Source: Nocardiopsis kunsanensis DSM 44524 | GTDB lineage: Bacteria > Actinomycetota > Actinomycetes > Streptosporangiales > Streptosporangiaceae | Assembly (NCBI RefSeq): GCF_000340965.1 | Contig: NZ_ANAY01000003.1 | Coordinates: 186,001 to 250,000 of the forward strand | Direction: 5' to 3' | Length of the DNA: 64,000 nt | Part shown: positions 32,341 through 40,690 of the stretch, in pieces | Layout of the letters: each line of letters starts with the position of its first letter | Position numbering within the stretch: the stretch's first letter is position 1 | Program-made: the position numbers and the translations under genes | Notes under the pieces: generated by a model | Told to the model about the DNA's origin: nothing | Database searches by the model: none | The model's input: the letters and a program-made list of their open reading frames with translations, nothing else

Positions 32341-33516
32341 ATGACCACCACTCCCACGGCCTCGTCCGAGGCAGCCTCGGAGCAGATGCTCCCGTCCGAG
32401 ATGCGAGCCGTCGTAGTTCATGGACCGGGCGATTACAGGATCGAGCAGCGCCCCGTCCCGACACCGGGCGCGGGGGAACTGGTGCTGCGAACGGACGCCG
32501 TCGGTGTGTGCGCTTCCGATCTGAAGTGCTACCACGGGGCCGAGAAGTTCTGGGGCGGCGAGCACAAGCCGGCTTGGGCCGAGAAGAACCGCATCCCGGG
32601 CCATGAGTTCGTGGGCACAGTGGTCGCCGCCGGCGAAGGCGCCCTCGCCTCACGCGGCGTCGAGCTGGGCGACCGGCTCGCGTGTGAGCAGATCGTGCCC
32701 TGCGGCGAGTGCTTCTACTGTGGCCGCGGGATCTACTGGATGTGCGAAACCCACGACATGTTCGGGTTCAAGGGTTTCGACGGAGCGATGGCGGAATACG
32801 TTCTCGTTCCGTCCCGTGCGCTGACCCATCCGGTCTCGTCCGCCTTGCCCGGGCACATGGCAGCTTTCGCTGAGCCGCTCTCGTGTGCGATGCACGCGGT
32901 GGAACGGGCGAATCTACAGTTCGAGGACACCGTCGTCATTGCCGGCGCCGGACCGATCGGGCTCTCCGCCATCGCAGGGGCGCGGCAGAAGAACCCACTG
33001 CGCATCATCGCTCTGGACATGGTCGACACCAAACTCGAGCTCGCCCGGGACTGCGGTGCCGACCTGACGATCAACATCGCGACCGAAGACCCTGTCACCC
33101 GTGTCAAAGAACTGACCGGTGGCTACGGCGCCGATGTCTATATCGAGGCCACCGGGCACCCCTCGGCGGTGGCCCAAGGGATCAACCTGTTGCGCAAGCT
33201 CGGCCGCTTCGTCGAGTACTCCGTGTTCAAGGAGAAGGTCTCGGTCGACTGGTCGATCATCTCCGACGACAAGGAGCTCGATGTGCTCGGTGCTCACCTC
33301 GGTCCGCACTGCTGGCCCTCGGCGATCAAGCTGATCGAAGCCGGCGCGCTGCCCTTGGAACGCGTGTGCACCCACCAGTTCCCCCTCGAGCGTTTTCAGG
33401 ATGCACTGGACGCCGTCGCCGACTCCTCCGGAGAGTCCGTCAAAGTTTCGATCCTGCCCAACGGTCCCGTCCCGGCGGGCACGGCCAACAACCTCGTCGG
33501 TGGTGGATCGGCATGA
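32341..33516 (+). CDS. eltD: Zinc-dependent erythritol/L-threitol dehydrogenase
   Basis: 391 residues, medium-chain (MDR) polyol dehydrogenase. The catalytic zinc site is built from [12 protein letters not shown] and GHEFVGTVV. The structural zinc has the four-Cys loop [18 protein letters not shown] binds at [16 protein letters not shown]. Oxidising erythritol or L-threitol to L-erythrulose is the EltD reaction of M. smegmatis, and the presence of lerK, lerI and derI in divergent position supports this substrate. First gene of the rightward transcript, preceded by a strong promoter; the stop overlaps the DUF2291 start (ATGA). Confidence 0.85.
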   Translation: MTTTPTASSEAASEQMLPSEMRAVVVHGPGDYRIEQRPVPTPGAGELVLRTDAVGVCASDLKCYHGAEKFWGGEHKPAWAEKNRIPGHEFVGTVVAAGEGALASRGVELGDRLACEQIVPCGECFYCGRGIYWMCETHDMFGFKGFDGAMAEYVLVPSRALTHPVSSALPGHMAAFAEPLSCAMHAVERANLQFEDTVVIAGAGPIGLSAIAGARQKNPLRIIALDMVDTKLELARDCGADLTINIATEDPVTRVKELTGGYGADVYIEATGHPSAVAQGINLLRKLGRFVEYSVFKEKVSVDWSIISDDKELDVLGAHLGPHCWPSAIKLIEAGALPLERVCTHQFPLERFQDALDAVADSSGESVKVSILPNGPVPAGTANNLVGGGSA

Positions 33517-34277
33517 GCGATACCTCCGAAGCACCAGCACCCGCCCAGCAGGAAGCGGAGCACAACGGCGAGGCCGCGTCCGGGGCAAACACACGGCCGC
33601 GTTCCTCGGGCCCGCGACGAGGGACCTCGCGCACGCAGCGCCGCCTGGTCATCGGCGGGCTCTTGGCGGTCCTGGTGGTCGCGATGCTGGCGAACACCCG
33701 GTTCCTCACCCCGGCGGAGGTCGAAGCGCTGACCTCTGATGGTTTCGACCCGGCGGCCACGGCCGAGGAACTCTTCGCTCAGGTGCAGAACGACCTTCTC
33801 GCCGACCCCGCCGAGCTCGGCGACGTAGCCACGGCGCTCGCGGACGACCCGGATGCGGCTGTCGATGAATTCGACGGGTTGCAGCCGAGCGAGGAGACCA
33901 GCGCCTTCGCCGTGACGGCGACAGGCGTGGTCGAGGAAGCGAACGACGAAAACTTGACACTCGACATCGAAGACGTTGATACCGGGCAAACCATCACGGT
34001 ACCGCTGGGTAACGCCCTCGACGGGAACCTTGTGCGTGACCTCAGCGGGTACAGGTTCGGCGATGCTCCGGGGCAGACCGAGCACCAGCAGGTCGGCACC
34101 GAAGTGAGCGGGCTGATGTTGGCGAACGTGGAGGAGGCGCTCGGTTCCGACCCCGAGCAGGCGCAGGGGCAGCAGATCAGCGTCGAAGGTGTCCTCAGCT
34201 ACGCCGGCACGGGTGCTGATACGGCCTCGCAGCGCCCGCTCATCATCCAGCCGCTGGACGTCGGGACCGACTCATGA
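33513..34277 (+). CDS. DUF2291 family membrane-anchored protein of the sugar ABC operon
   Basis: 254 residues from ATG at 33513. A charged cytoplasmic head (about 45 residues) is followed by one transmembrane helix (LVIGGLLAVLVVAMLANTRF) and an extracytoplasmic acidic domain. DUF2291 proteins are regularly encoded with ribose-type ABC importers and are thought to assist uptake at the outer face of the membrane; their exact role is unknown. Four-base overlaps on both sides (with eltD and the ATPase gene) tie it to the transporter. Confidence 0.8.
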   Translation: MSDTSEAPAPAQQEAEHNGEAASGANTRPRSSGPRRGTSRTQRRLVIGGLLAVLVVAMLANTRFLTPAEVEALTSDGFDPAATAEELFAQVQNDLLADPAELGDVATALADDPDAAVDEFDGLQPSEETSAFAVTATGVVEEANDENLTLDIEDVDTGQTITVPLGNALDGNLVRDLSGYRFGDAPGQTEHQQVGTEVSGLMLANVEEALGSDPEQAQGQQISVEGVLSYAGTGADTASQRPLIIQPLDVGTDS

Positions 34278-35890
34278 GCGCCGCTGTACCGAGCTCGCCC
34301 GCGGCCGGGCAGCCCACGCACCATGAAGCCACCGGTTCGGACGGTGTCGTTCTGCGCGCAGTCGACATCAGCAAGACCTACGGGGTCACGCGCGCCCTCA
34401 AGGGCGTCAACTTCGACGTCAGCGCTGGAAAGGTCACCGCCCTCTTCGGTGAGAACGGCGCCGGGAAATCAACATTGATGAAGATTCTCTCCGGTGTTGA
34501 GCAGCCGACAGCCGGGCACCTCGAACTCGATGGAGAAAGAGTCGAGATCTCCTCTACCACGGAGGCTGTCGACAAGGGCATTGCAATCATCCACCAGGAA
34601 CTGAACTTGAACGCGAACCTCAAGGTCAGTGACAACATCTTCCTGGGGCGCGAGATTGCGTCGGTGCGCGGAATCCACTACGCCGAACAGTCCCTGGCGA
34701 CACGGGATTTGATGAAGCGCCTCGAGGAGCCGATATCGCCCGACGCTTTCGTGCAGGATTTGCGCGTAGGACAGCAGCAAATCGTAGAGATCGCGAGGGC
34801 CCTGTCCACCGATGCGCGCATCCTCATCATGGACGAACCCACCTCGGCGCTCAGCTCAGCTGAGGTCCAGGTGCTGTTCAAGATCATCCGAGAGCTGCAG
34901 CGGCAGGGGGTAGCCATCGTGTATATCTCCCACCACCTCGAGGAAGCTCTCGAGATCGCCGACCATGCTGTGGTGTTCCGTGACGGAGAGCTCGTGGCGG
35001 CCGAGAGGGCTTCCGCCATCGATCTGGGCTGGGTCGTGCGCAAGATGGTGGGCCGTGAAGCGGACTACGACTTCCGTGACGAAGCTCGTGAGCACGGGGA
35101 CGTCGTGCTCTCCGTCCAGGACGTGACGGTCGCTGACACGGTGAGCGGCAAGTTCCCGGTCGACCATGTCTCGCTGGACGTGAAAGAGGGAGAGATCGTC
35201 TGCCTCTTCGGGCTGATGGGCGCCGGAAGAACCGAGTTGATGGAAGCGCTCTCCGGACGGGATGAACTAGCGGGCGGGCGAGTACTGCTCGCAGGCCACG
35301 ACCTCGCAGGGTTGAACGTCGCTGACCGCATCGACCTCGGCATGGGGCTTGTGCCTGAGGACCGCCAGCGCGACGGGATCATCCAAATGCAGACCGTCGG
35401 TAAGAACATGTCGCTTGCGAGTCTGAGCTCCTGGGTTCGGCGCGGATTCATGGCCGTACGTGGCGAGAACCGAGACATCAAATCCCAGATGACGAAGCTC
35501 GGGGTCAAGGCTGAGGGCCCGGAGGCACCGATCACGTCCCTTTCCGGAGGAAATGCTCAAAAGGTCGTCATCGGAAAGATGCTGGCGTCCCAGCCACAAG
35601 TTTTGCTGCTGGACGACCCGACACGCGGCGTCGACGTCGGGGCGAAAGGTGAGATCTTCTCACTGCTGTTCTCTCAAGCCGAGGAAGGGCTCGCGGTCCT
35701 CTTCGTCACCTCCGATGTCGGCGAAGCGCTGAACGCCTCACACCGCATCGTCGTCATGGGCCGCGGTCAGGTGGTCACGGAGTTCGACCCGCGCCACGTC
35801 ACACGCGAAGAAGTGATGGCGGCGGCCGAAGGAAACGGCGGTCCACCAGCAGCGTCGACCACGGAAGAAGAAGAGAGGGAACCGCGATGA
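34274..35890 (+). CDS. Sugar ABC transporter ATP-binding protein (RbsA-like, two ABC domains)
   Basis: 538 residues with two ABC domains in the RbsA/AraG manner. First: GENGAGKSTLMKILSG, signature RVGQQQIVEIARAL, Walker B ILIMDEPTSALS. Second: the degenerate Walker A GLMGAGRTELMEALSG normal for this family, signature ITSLSGGNAQKVVIGKML, and VLLLDDPTRGVDVGAK. It energises import of the polyol with the permease and binding protein encoded next. ATGA overlaps at both ends indicate coupled translation. Confidence 0.9.
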   Translation: MSAAVPSSPAAGQPTHHEATGSDGVVLRAVDISKTYGVTRALKGVNFDVSAGKVTALFGENGAGKSTLMKILSGVEQPTAGHLELDGERVEISSTTEAVDKGIAIIHQELNLNANLKVSDNIFLGREIASVRGIHYAEQSLATRDLMKRLEEPISPDAFVQDLRVGQQQIVEIARALSTDARILIMDEPTSALSSAEVQVLFKIIRELQRQGVAIVYISHHLEEALEIADHAVVFRDGELVAAERASAIDLGWVVRKMVGREADYDFRDEAREHGDVVLSVQDVTVADTVSGKFPVDHVSLDVKEGEIVCLFGLMGAGRTELMEALSGRDELAGGRVLLAGHDLAGLNVADRIDLGMGLVPEDRQRDGIIQMQTVGKNMSLASLSSWVRRGFMAVRGENRDIKSQMTKLGVKAEGPEAPITSLSGGNAQKVVIGKMLASQPQVLLLDDPTRGVDVGAKGEIFSLLFSQAEEGLAVLFVTSDVGEALNASHRIVVMGRGQVVTEFDPRHVTREEVMAAAEGNGGPPAASTTEEEEREPR

Positions 35891-37017
35891 GCGGCGCGGC
35901 CACGCAGGAAAAATCATCGGGCTCCAAGATCAACCTCGGCGCCTTCTTCATCGAGGCCCGCGCTCTGGTTGCGCTGGCGATCATCATCGTGATCTTCGCG
36001 TCGATGAGCGACACCTACCTCTCGGCCGGCAACCTCATGACGGTCGCCAAAGATGTCGCGTTCAACGCCATCATCGCCCTCGGGATGCTGATGGTGATCC
36101 TCCACTCGGGCATCGATCTTTCCGTCGGTTCCACGGTCGGGCTCACCGGTGCCGTGGCCGGCACCCTGTTCCAGGGGGTTCATCTACCCCTCACCGATGC
36201 GGTCATGTATCCGTCGACCTGGGTGATCGTCGTGATCGCCGTCGCCGTCGGGATGCTCGTCGGCTGGGTCAACGGTTTGTTGATCGCCCGGCTGAACCTT
36301 GCTCCATTCATCGTCACGCTGGGTATGTTGTACGTCGGCAGAGGCCTGACCCAAGTACTGCTCGACGGCACCAACATCACCAATGAGCTCCGGGGCCAAG
36401 AGGAACTGGGCAATACGGGCTTCTTCGATGTCTTCGCCAGCAGCCCTCTCGGTGTGCCGATCTCCGCATGGGTGATGGTCGCGGTGGCGATCGCCTTCTC
36501 CATCGTTCTGACACGCACCCCCTTCGGGCGCTGGCTGTACGCCATCGGAAGCAACGAGCGTGCCGCAGCGCTCTCCGGCGTGCCCGTCAACCAGGTCAAG
36601 ACCAGGGTGTACGTGCTCACCGGACTGTGCGCGGGGATCGTCGGGATCCTGCAGATCGCGAACATCCGTTCGTCGACGGCGGACCTCGGAGAGTTCTACG
36701 AGCTGAACGCCATCGCGGCAGTGGTCATCGGTGGCGCGGCCCTCTCAGGCGGCCGAGGAACGGTGCGCGGCACCATTATCGGTGCCTTCGTCATCGGTTT
36801 CTTGACCAACGGACTCGTGATTGTCGGTGTCTCCCCCTTCTGGCAGACGGTCATCACCGGTGCGGTCATCATCCTGGCTGTCGCTGTCGACCAGATTCAG
36901 CAGATTCTGCAACGCCGACAGGCACAGGCGCGTGCCGTCGCCGAAGCCAAGCGCGAATCAGGAAAGGCCCTCGTCGGCCCCGGAGGCTATGAAGACCCGC
37001 CCCCGGAACAGACATGA
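35887..37017 (+). CDS. Sugar ABC transporter permease (RbsC-like)
   Basis: 376 residues, eight to ten hydrophobic segments of the BPD_transp_2 family. Typical regions are AIIALGMLMVILHSGIDLSV (DLSVG motif after an early helix), LIARLNLAPFIVTLGMLYVG, LYAIGSNERAAALSGV with the EAA-like contact loop, and IGGAALSGGRGTVRGTIIGA. The C-terminal tail is charged and Pro-rich. The stop overlaps an ATG at 37014, but the binding protein more probably starts at 37056. Confidence 0.9.
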   Translation: MSGAATQEKSSGSKINLGAFFIEARALVALAIIIVIFASMSDTYLSAGNLMTVAKDVAFNAIIALGMLMVILHSGIDLSVGSTVGLTGAVAGTLFQGVHLPLTDAVMYPSTWVIVVIAVAVGMLVGWVNGLLIARLNLAPFIVTLGMLYVGRGLTQVLLDGTNITNELRGQEELGNTGFFDVFASSPLGVPISAWVMVAVAIAFSIVLTRTPFGRWLYAIGSNERAAALSGVPVNQVKTRVYVLTGLCAGIVGILQIANIRSSTADLGEFYELNAIAAVVIGGAALSGGRGTVRGTIIGAFVIGFLTNGLVIVGVSPFWQTVITGAVIILAVAVDQIQQILQRRQAQARAVAEAKRESGKALVGPGGYEDPPPEQT

Positions 37018-37055
37018 CGATTACCCCCGTCGCAAGAAATAAAAAGAGGAAAACC

Positions 37056-38018
37056 ATGAAAATCAAATCGATGGTAGCGATCGCGACCACCGCAATCGTC
37101 AGTGTGAGCTTAACTTCCTGCGGGGACGCCGGCGGAGAGGGTGAGGGCGGTGGCGAGATCGCCATCATCACCGTTGACCCCGCGAACCCCTATTGGGCAG
37201 CCGAGGTGAATCGGGCAGAAGAGCTGGCCGAAGAGCTCGGGTACGAATACAGCGTCGGCGCTCACGAGAACGACCCCGACGAGCAGACCCGGCTGATGGA
37301 AACCGCCATCAACAACGACGTCGACGGCATCCTTCTCGACCCCGCCGGTGCGGACGAGAGCATTGCGATCGTGGAGCAGGCCGTCGACGCCGACATCCCG
37401 GTCTCCCTCGTCAACGCCGAGATCTCGGAAACCGGTCTGGCGGAAGCCCAATTCATCTCGGACAACGCGCAGGGTGCGTCCGCGGGTGCCGAGATATGGG
37501 CCGAGGCCATGGGCTACGAAGGCACCTATGTCGAACTGCTCGGTGAGCCGAGCGACAACAACGCGCAGGTCCGGTCCGAGGGCTATGCGAGCGTGCTCTC
37601 CCAATACCCGGACATGGAGAAGGTCGGCGAGGAGATCGCCAACTGGGACCGTCAGGAGGGCCAGACCGCCATGGAGCAGCTGCTCTCCCGCAACCCGGAC
37701 ATCGACGGCGTGATCTCCGGCAACGACGAGATGGCGCTGGGCGCGATCAACGCTCTCGAAGAGGCGGGGCGCCTCGATGAGGTGGAGGTTCTGGGCTTCG
37801 ACGGAAGCAACGATGCCGCTGAGGCCGTCGCGGACGGAAAGCTGGTTGCTTCGGTCCTCCAGCCCATCGACGACGCCACGACCCAATCCCTCGAGGTTCT
37901 CGACGAGGTCATCCGTACCGGGGAGTCACCGGTGGAGGAGGAGAAGGTTGCGTTGGACTGCACCCTGATCACCGAAGAGAACGCCGAGAACCTTCAGGAC
38001 TTCGTTCTCGAGGACTGA
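37056..38018 (+). CDS. Sugar-binding lipoprotein of the polyol ABC transporter (RbsB-like)
   Basis: 320 residues from ATG at 37056, preceded by AGAGGA. The signal peptide ends in the lipobox LTSC (residues 19-22), so the protein is lipid-anchored outside the membrane. The mature protein is a type I periplasmic-binding fold (Peripla_BP_4): IITVDPANPYWAAEVNRAEE, EQTRLMETAINNDVDGILLD, NAEISETGLAEAQFISDN, VISGNDEMALGAINALEEAG and VEVLGFDGSNDAAEAV. It is very acidic. Erythritol or a threitol is the expected ligand from context. Last gene of the transcript, followed by a strong hairpin. Confidence 0.88.
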   Translation: MKIKSMVAIATTAIVSVSLTSCGDAGGEGEGGGEIAIITVDPANPYWAAEVNRAEELAEELGYEYSVGAHENDPDEQTRLMETAINNDVDGILLDPAGADESIAIVEQAVDADIPVSLVNAEISETGLAEAQFISDNAQGASAGAEIWAEAMGYEGTYVELLGEPSDNNAQVRSEGYASVLSQYPDMEKVGEEIANWDRQEGQTAMEQLLSRNPDIDGVISGNDEMALGAINALEEAGRLDEVEVLGFDGSNDAAEAVADGKLVASVLQPIDDATTQSLEVLDEVIRTGESPVEEEKVALDCTLITEENAENLQDFVLED

Positions 38019-38067
38019 ACCAAGGACCTGCCGTAGCTGCGGCTCGGACGAACCCCCACAAACCACG

Positions 38068-38101
38068 CCGCCCTCTCGTTACGCCATCAACGGGAGGGCG
38101 G
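38068..38101. terminator. Bidirectional terminator after the polyol transporter operon
   Basis: CCGCCCTCTCGTT (38068-38080) pairs with AACGGGAGGGCGG (38089-38101), one mismatch in 13 bp, loop ACGCCATC. It lies between the convergent binding-protein and SorC-regulator genes. Confidence 0.8.
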
Positions 38102-38130
38102 TCGACTTGTGCGCCATGGGCGAGCGGCGG

Positions 38131-39078
38131 TCAGATTCCTTGCTCGATCGCTCGGGCAGTGGACTCGTCCGTCACCAACTGATTCAGCCACCCCGACCGC
38201 GCGGCGACAACGATACTCAGGGTTTTCTGCTGTCCGACAGCCACGGCTATGCGGTGCGGTACGGCGCGCAGCACGTCGCCGGGCACCCGGACCATACGCT
38301 CGTTTCCCGGAAAGGTGACCTCGGCACCTTCCCGATCATAGAAGGCGAGGCAGACGTCTCCTACCGATTTGGCCAAATTGGGGTGATCACGAGGTACAGA
38401 GCGAGAGATGGATTCCCGAGAGAGGGCAGGGGCCCCGACCCCGACGAGGGCGGCTTTCGCTGACCGCCAGTCCTGCACGATCTGTTGGAAACCCGGGTCG
38501 TCCTGCAAAGCGGTCAACAGGGCCGGCGATGGCAGCGAGGGAGCGAAGAGGTAATGCGGGTAACCCCCCGAAGTAGACGTGAACATCCGGACGACCTCGT
38601 TGGTCTGGTGCCAGGGGTCCGGCTCGGCCTGCCCACCGACCGTGGGCGCGACGATGACACCGGAGTAATCGCCCATACAGTGTTGGGCCAAGGCATAGGT
38701 GGTCACTCCGGAAGCGATGAGCAGAACATCACCGGGCTCCAGGCCCACACCGCTCAGGGCGTGGCCGGCCAAAGGCCCCAACCCCGGGCCCACCCGGGAA
38801 GACTGGTCCCCGGGGGCGATATGAACGGCGTCGAGCCCCAGGGCCTCGCGCAGCCGTACGCTCAAATCCTGGGTGCTGTTGGAATCGGGGCGGTGAACGG
38901 TGATCTCGACAAGCCCGCTGGCCCGCGCCTCCGCCAACATTCGACTGACCGAAGGCCTCGAAACACGTAGCTGTTCGGCCACCTCTGCCTGGGTTGCGCC
39001 TTGCTCGTAATACAACTGCGCAGCACGATAGAGGCGTTCCGGGTCCGTGTCGGTTCCGGTTCCTGTGAGAGCATCCAA
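38131..39078 (-). CDS. SorC-family sugar-responsive transcriptional regulator
   Basis: 315 residues. An N-terminal HTH at about 24-52 (YYEQGATQAEVAEQLRVSRP, then SVSRMLAEARASG) precedes a SorC effector domain resembling phosphosugar isomerases (DVLLIASGVTTYALAQHC, VIVAPTVGGQAEPDPWHQ, ALVGVGAP, DREGAEVTFPGNERMVRVPG). EryD, the erythritol regulator of Brucella and rhizobia, belongs to this family. Position at the end of the polyol cluster, facing the transporter operon, suggests that it controls both operons in response to a phosphorylated intermediate. Its own promoter region has a GAACATTTGTGTC string reminiscent of the divergent operator sites. Confidence 0.85.
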   Translation of the reverse strand: MDALTGTGTDTDPERLYRAAQLYYEQGATQAEVAEQLRVSRPSVSRMLAEARASGLVEITVHRPDSNSTQDLSVRLREALGLDAVHIAPGDQSSRVGPGLGPLAGHALSGVGLEPGDVLLIASGVTTYALAQHCMGDYSGVIVAPTVGGQAEPDPWHQTNEVVRMFTSTSGGYPHYLFAPSLPSPALLTALQDDPGFQQIVQDWRSAKAALVGVGAPALSRESISRSVPRDHPNLAKSVGDVCLAFYDREGAEVTFPGNERMVRVPGDVLRAVPHRIAVAVGQQKTLSIVVAARSGWLNQLVTDESTARAIEQGI

Positions 39079-39767
39079 TGTCAGTGACCTCTCACTCGTT
39101 GTCGATGCCCGAATCGATGTGCTGACACGGAGGTCTCCTCATCATCGGCGAACGTTCCATGACAGTTTAGATGAAACTCTGAACATTTGTGTCTTCTGCC
39201 TTGAACGATTTTAGTGCACCAACCGATTGGTGGGCCTTTCCAGGGGACATTACTCACACACGGTGGCGGCACCGGCCCCGGAGCAGGTTTTGGTCCCGGC
39301 ACACCAGGCCGGGGCCGACCACCTGGACCTGAACCGCGCCGTGGTGAGCACCGATCGGCTGAGCACCCACGGCCTGCCCCGGACACAACCGCGCCACCTG
39401 GCCGGAACTCACGCACGGTCACCAACGCCAACCGGAGAGGCCCGATGCTCGCCAGAAGAAGGATCTCAGGACCTCGACCCGCTCGGGGTTTCTCCGGTCC
39501 TGACCTCAGGGCTGCGATGGTCGGGTGCCTCGCTGAACCGATCCGTACTGGCAGTGCGTCGGCGGCGTACGCGGCCGGTACGTCCGTCCAAGCTCAAGGA
39601 CTCGGCCCGGCTCGGCCATCGCGTGGGATCCCCCGAACCCTCGCATTCGCCAGAAGGGCGATCCCGTACACATCAGACAATGGGATCAAATTCCACCCCG
39701 ACCGTATCGGATCATTTTTCGGAACCGACTCGGGCGCCCCACCCTCAATACCGCGTGTACAGACCGA
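39079..39767. other. Gene-poor stretch with no supported coding sequence
   Basis: About 690 bp. The first 130 bp are AT-rich and hold the promoter of the SorC regulator, including GAACATTTGTGTC. The remainder is GC-rich; open frames on the plus strand are rich in Pro, Arg and Ser, have no ribosome site and match no family I know. It is probably eroded coding DNA. Confidence 0.5.
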
Positions 39768-40560
39768 TCACCCGGAGGGGTCGGCCCGGAACCGGTTCCG
39801 GAATACCGTTGGTGTGCTGCTGGTGCGTCGGGTGTAGTACTTGACGGAATTGCTGGTGTCGAGAAAACCGAGGCGGGCGGCGATGCCGGACACTGGTTCG
39901 TCACCGTGGGCCAGGGGTCTTCTGGCTTCCGGAACGACGCGGCGGTCGATGAACTCCTTGGCACCGACACCGGCCGCGGCGAGCGTGACCCGGGTCAGCG
40001 TGCAGGGTGCTTGACGTCCTCCCCGGGGTGAACCCTCGGGGATTCCTACGGCCTTGCGGCTGTAGGCGCGGTGCGTCTCGCGGCGTCCGCCGGTTCCTGT
40101 CTCACCGGCCGGTGCCCCACCCGGAAGACGGGGTCCTACCCTGCCTCCGCAGGCGTTCAGGGCCTCGGACTGCCCGGCGGCGACCTGCCGACGGGCTTGG
40201 TTCTCACCCGCCGACAACACAGAAAGTACACGTCAGATAACCCACCGAGCAAATCAGAGCCGATGCACCTCCGGCCTGAAGGCCGGAGCGCTCTCGGACA
40301 AGACTGGTAGCCGAGGCTGTGGGCATAATGCCCGACATCCCTGGCCCGGGCGTAGTCGTCCTCCACGGCTGCGCAAAACCGCTGGAAGGTCTCCGTGTAC
40401 TCGGTGGCGGCGGCGCCTACTGGCGTGTTCTGACCGGTCAGCCGCAGCAGGAGCACGGCGAGCAGGTGCTGGAGGACGGCCGAGCGGTGGCGCCCGGCAG
40501 GCCGGGGGAACGGTACTCGAGCGCCACGTGGTCGAGTGCGTGGCGTAGGACGAGCGCGCC
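39768..40560 (-). pseudogene. AraC-family regulator gene, frameshifted and split by an insertion
   Basis: Pieces of one AraC protein follow each other on the minus strand: GALVLRHALDHVALEYRS, then in another frame SAVLQHLLAVLLLRLTGQ and FQRFCAAVEDDYARARDVGH up to about 40300. After a 290-bp foreign segment comes LTRVTLAAAGVGAKEFIDRR, HGDEPVSGIAARLGFLDTSN and a run ending FRNRFRADPSG. The last block is the second AraC HTH, usually directly after the SLGYSPRTL segment that is cut here. The 5' third is missing and fused near 40560 to another remnant. The gene cannot work. Confidence 0.75.
40008..40300 (-). mobile_element. Mini IS200/IS605-type element (tnpB tail and hairpin ends, no transposase)
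   Basis: The minus strand holds a tnpB C-terminal tail in style (ALNACGGRVGPRLPGG) but no RuvC or zinc-finger core and no tnpA. The right end has a hairpin, CCCCGAGGG/TCACCCCGGGG (40041-40021), followed by GGACGTCAAG, the usual end of this family. A second hairpin (40045-40066) lies just inside. Near the left end is a perfect stem CTCCGGCC/GGCCGGAG (40269-40288). Together these look like a short derivative that kept the ends and the omega-RNA-like 3' region. It interrupts the AraC gene. Confidence 0.65.
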
Positions 40561-40690
40561 ACCGCCGGCCTGGAGTACCGGCGTTACGAAGGCGCCGGCC
40601 ACCGCGGTGTGCTGGCGGCCTCCTTCGACGAGGCCGTGGATTCTGCGGACCGGTTGCGCGAGCGGAGCGCGGCCCCGCTCTCGCGACTCA
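40545..40690 (+). pseudogene. Possible C-terminal remnant of a lipase/alpha-beta hydrolase
   Basis: One plus-strand frame reads GLEYRRYEGAGHRGVLAASF then DEAVDSADRLRER. This resembles the catalytic-His end of actinobacterial secretory lipases (VxYRxYxGxGHxxVL). Only about 45 codons remain, running up to the glycosyltransferase stop. The call is tentative. Confidence 0.3.

Noticed and set aside
39227-39844. 205-codon plus-strand frame as a gene
   Set aside because: No ribosome site, skewed Pro/Arg/Ser composition, no family match; the end overlaps the better supported AraC remnant.
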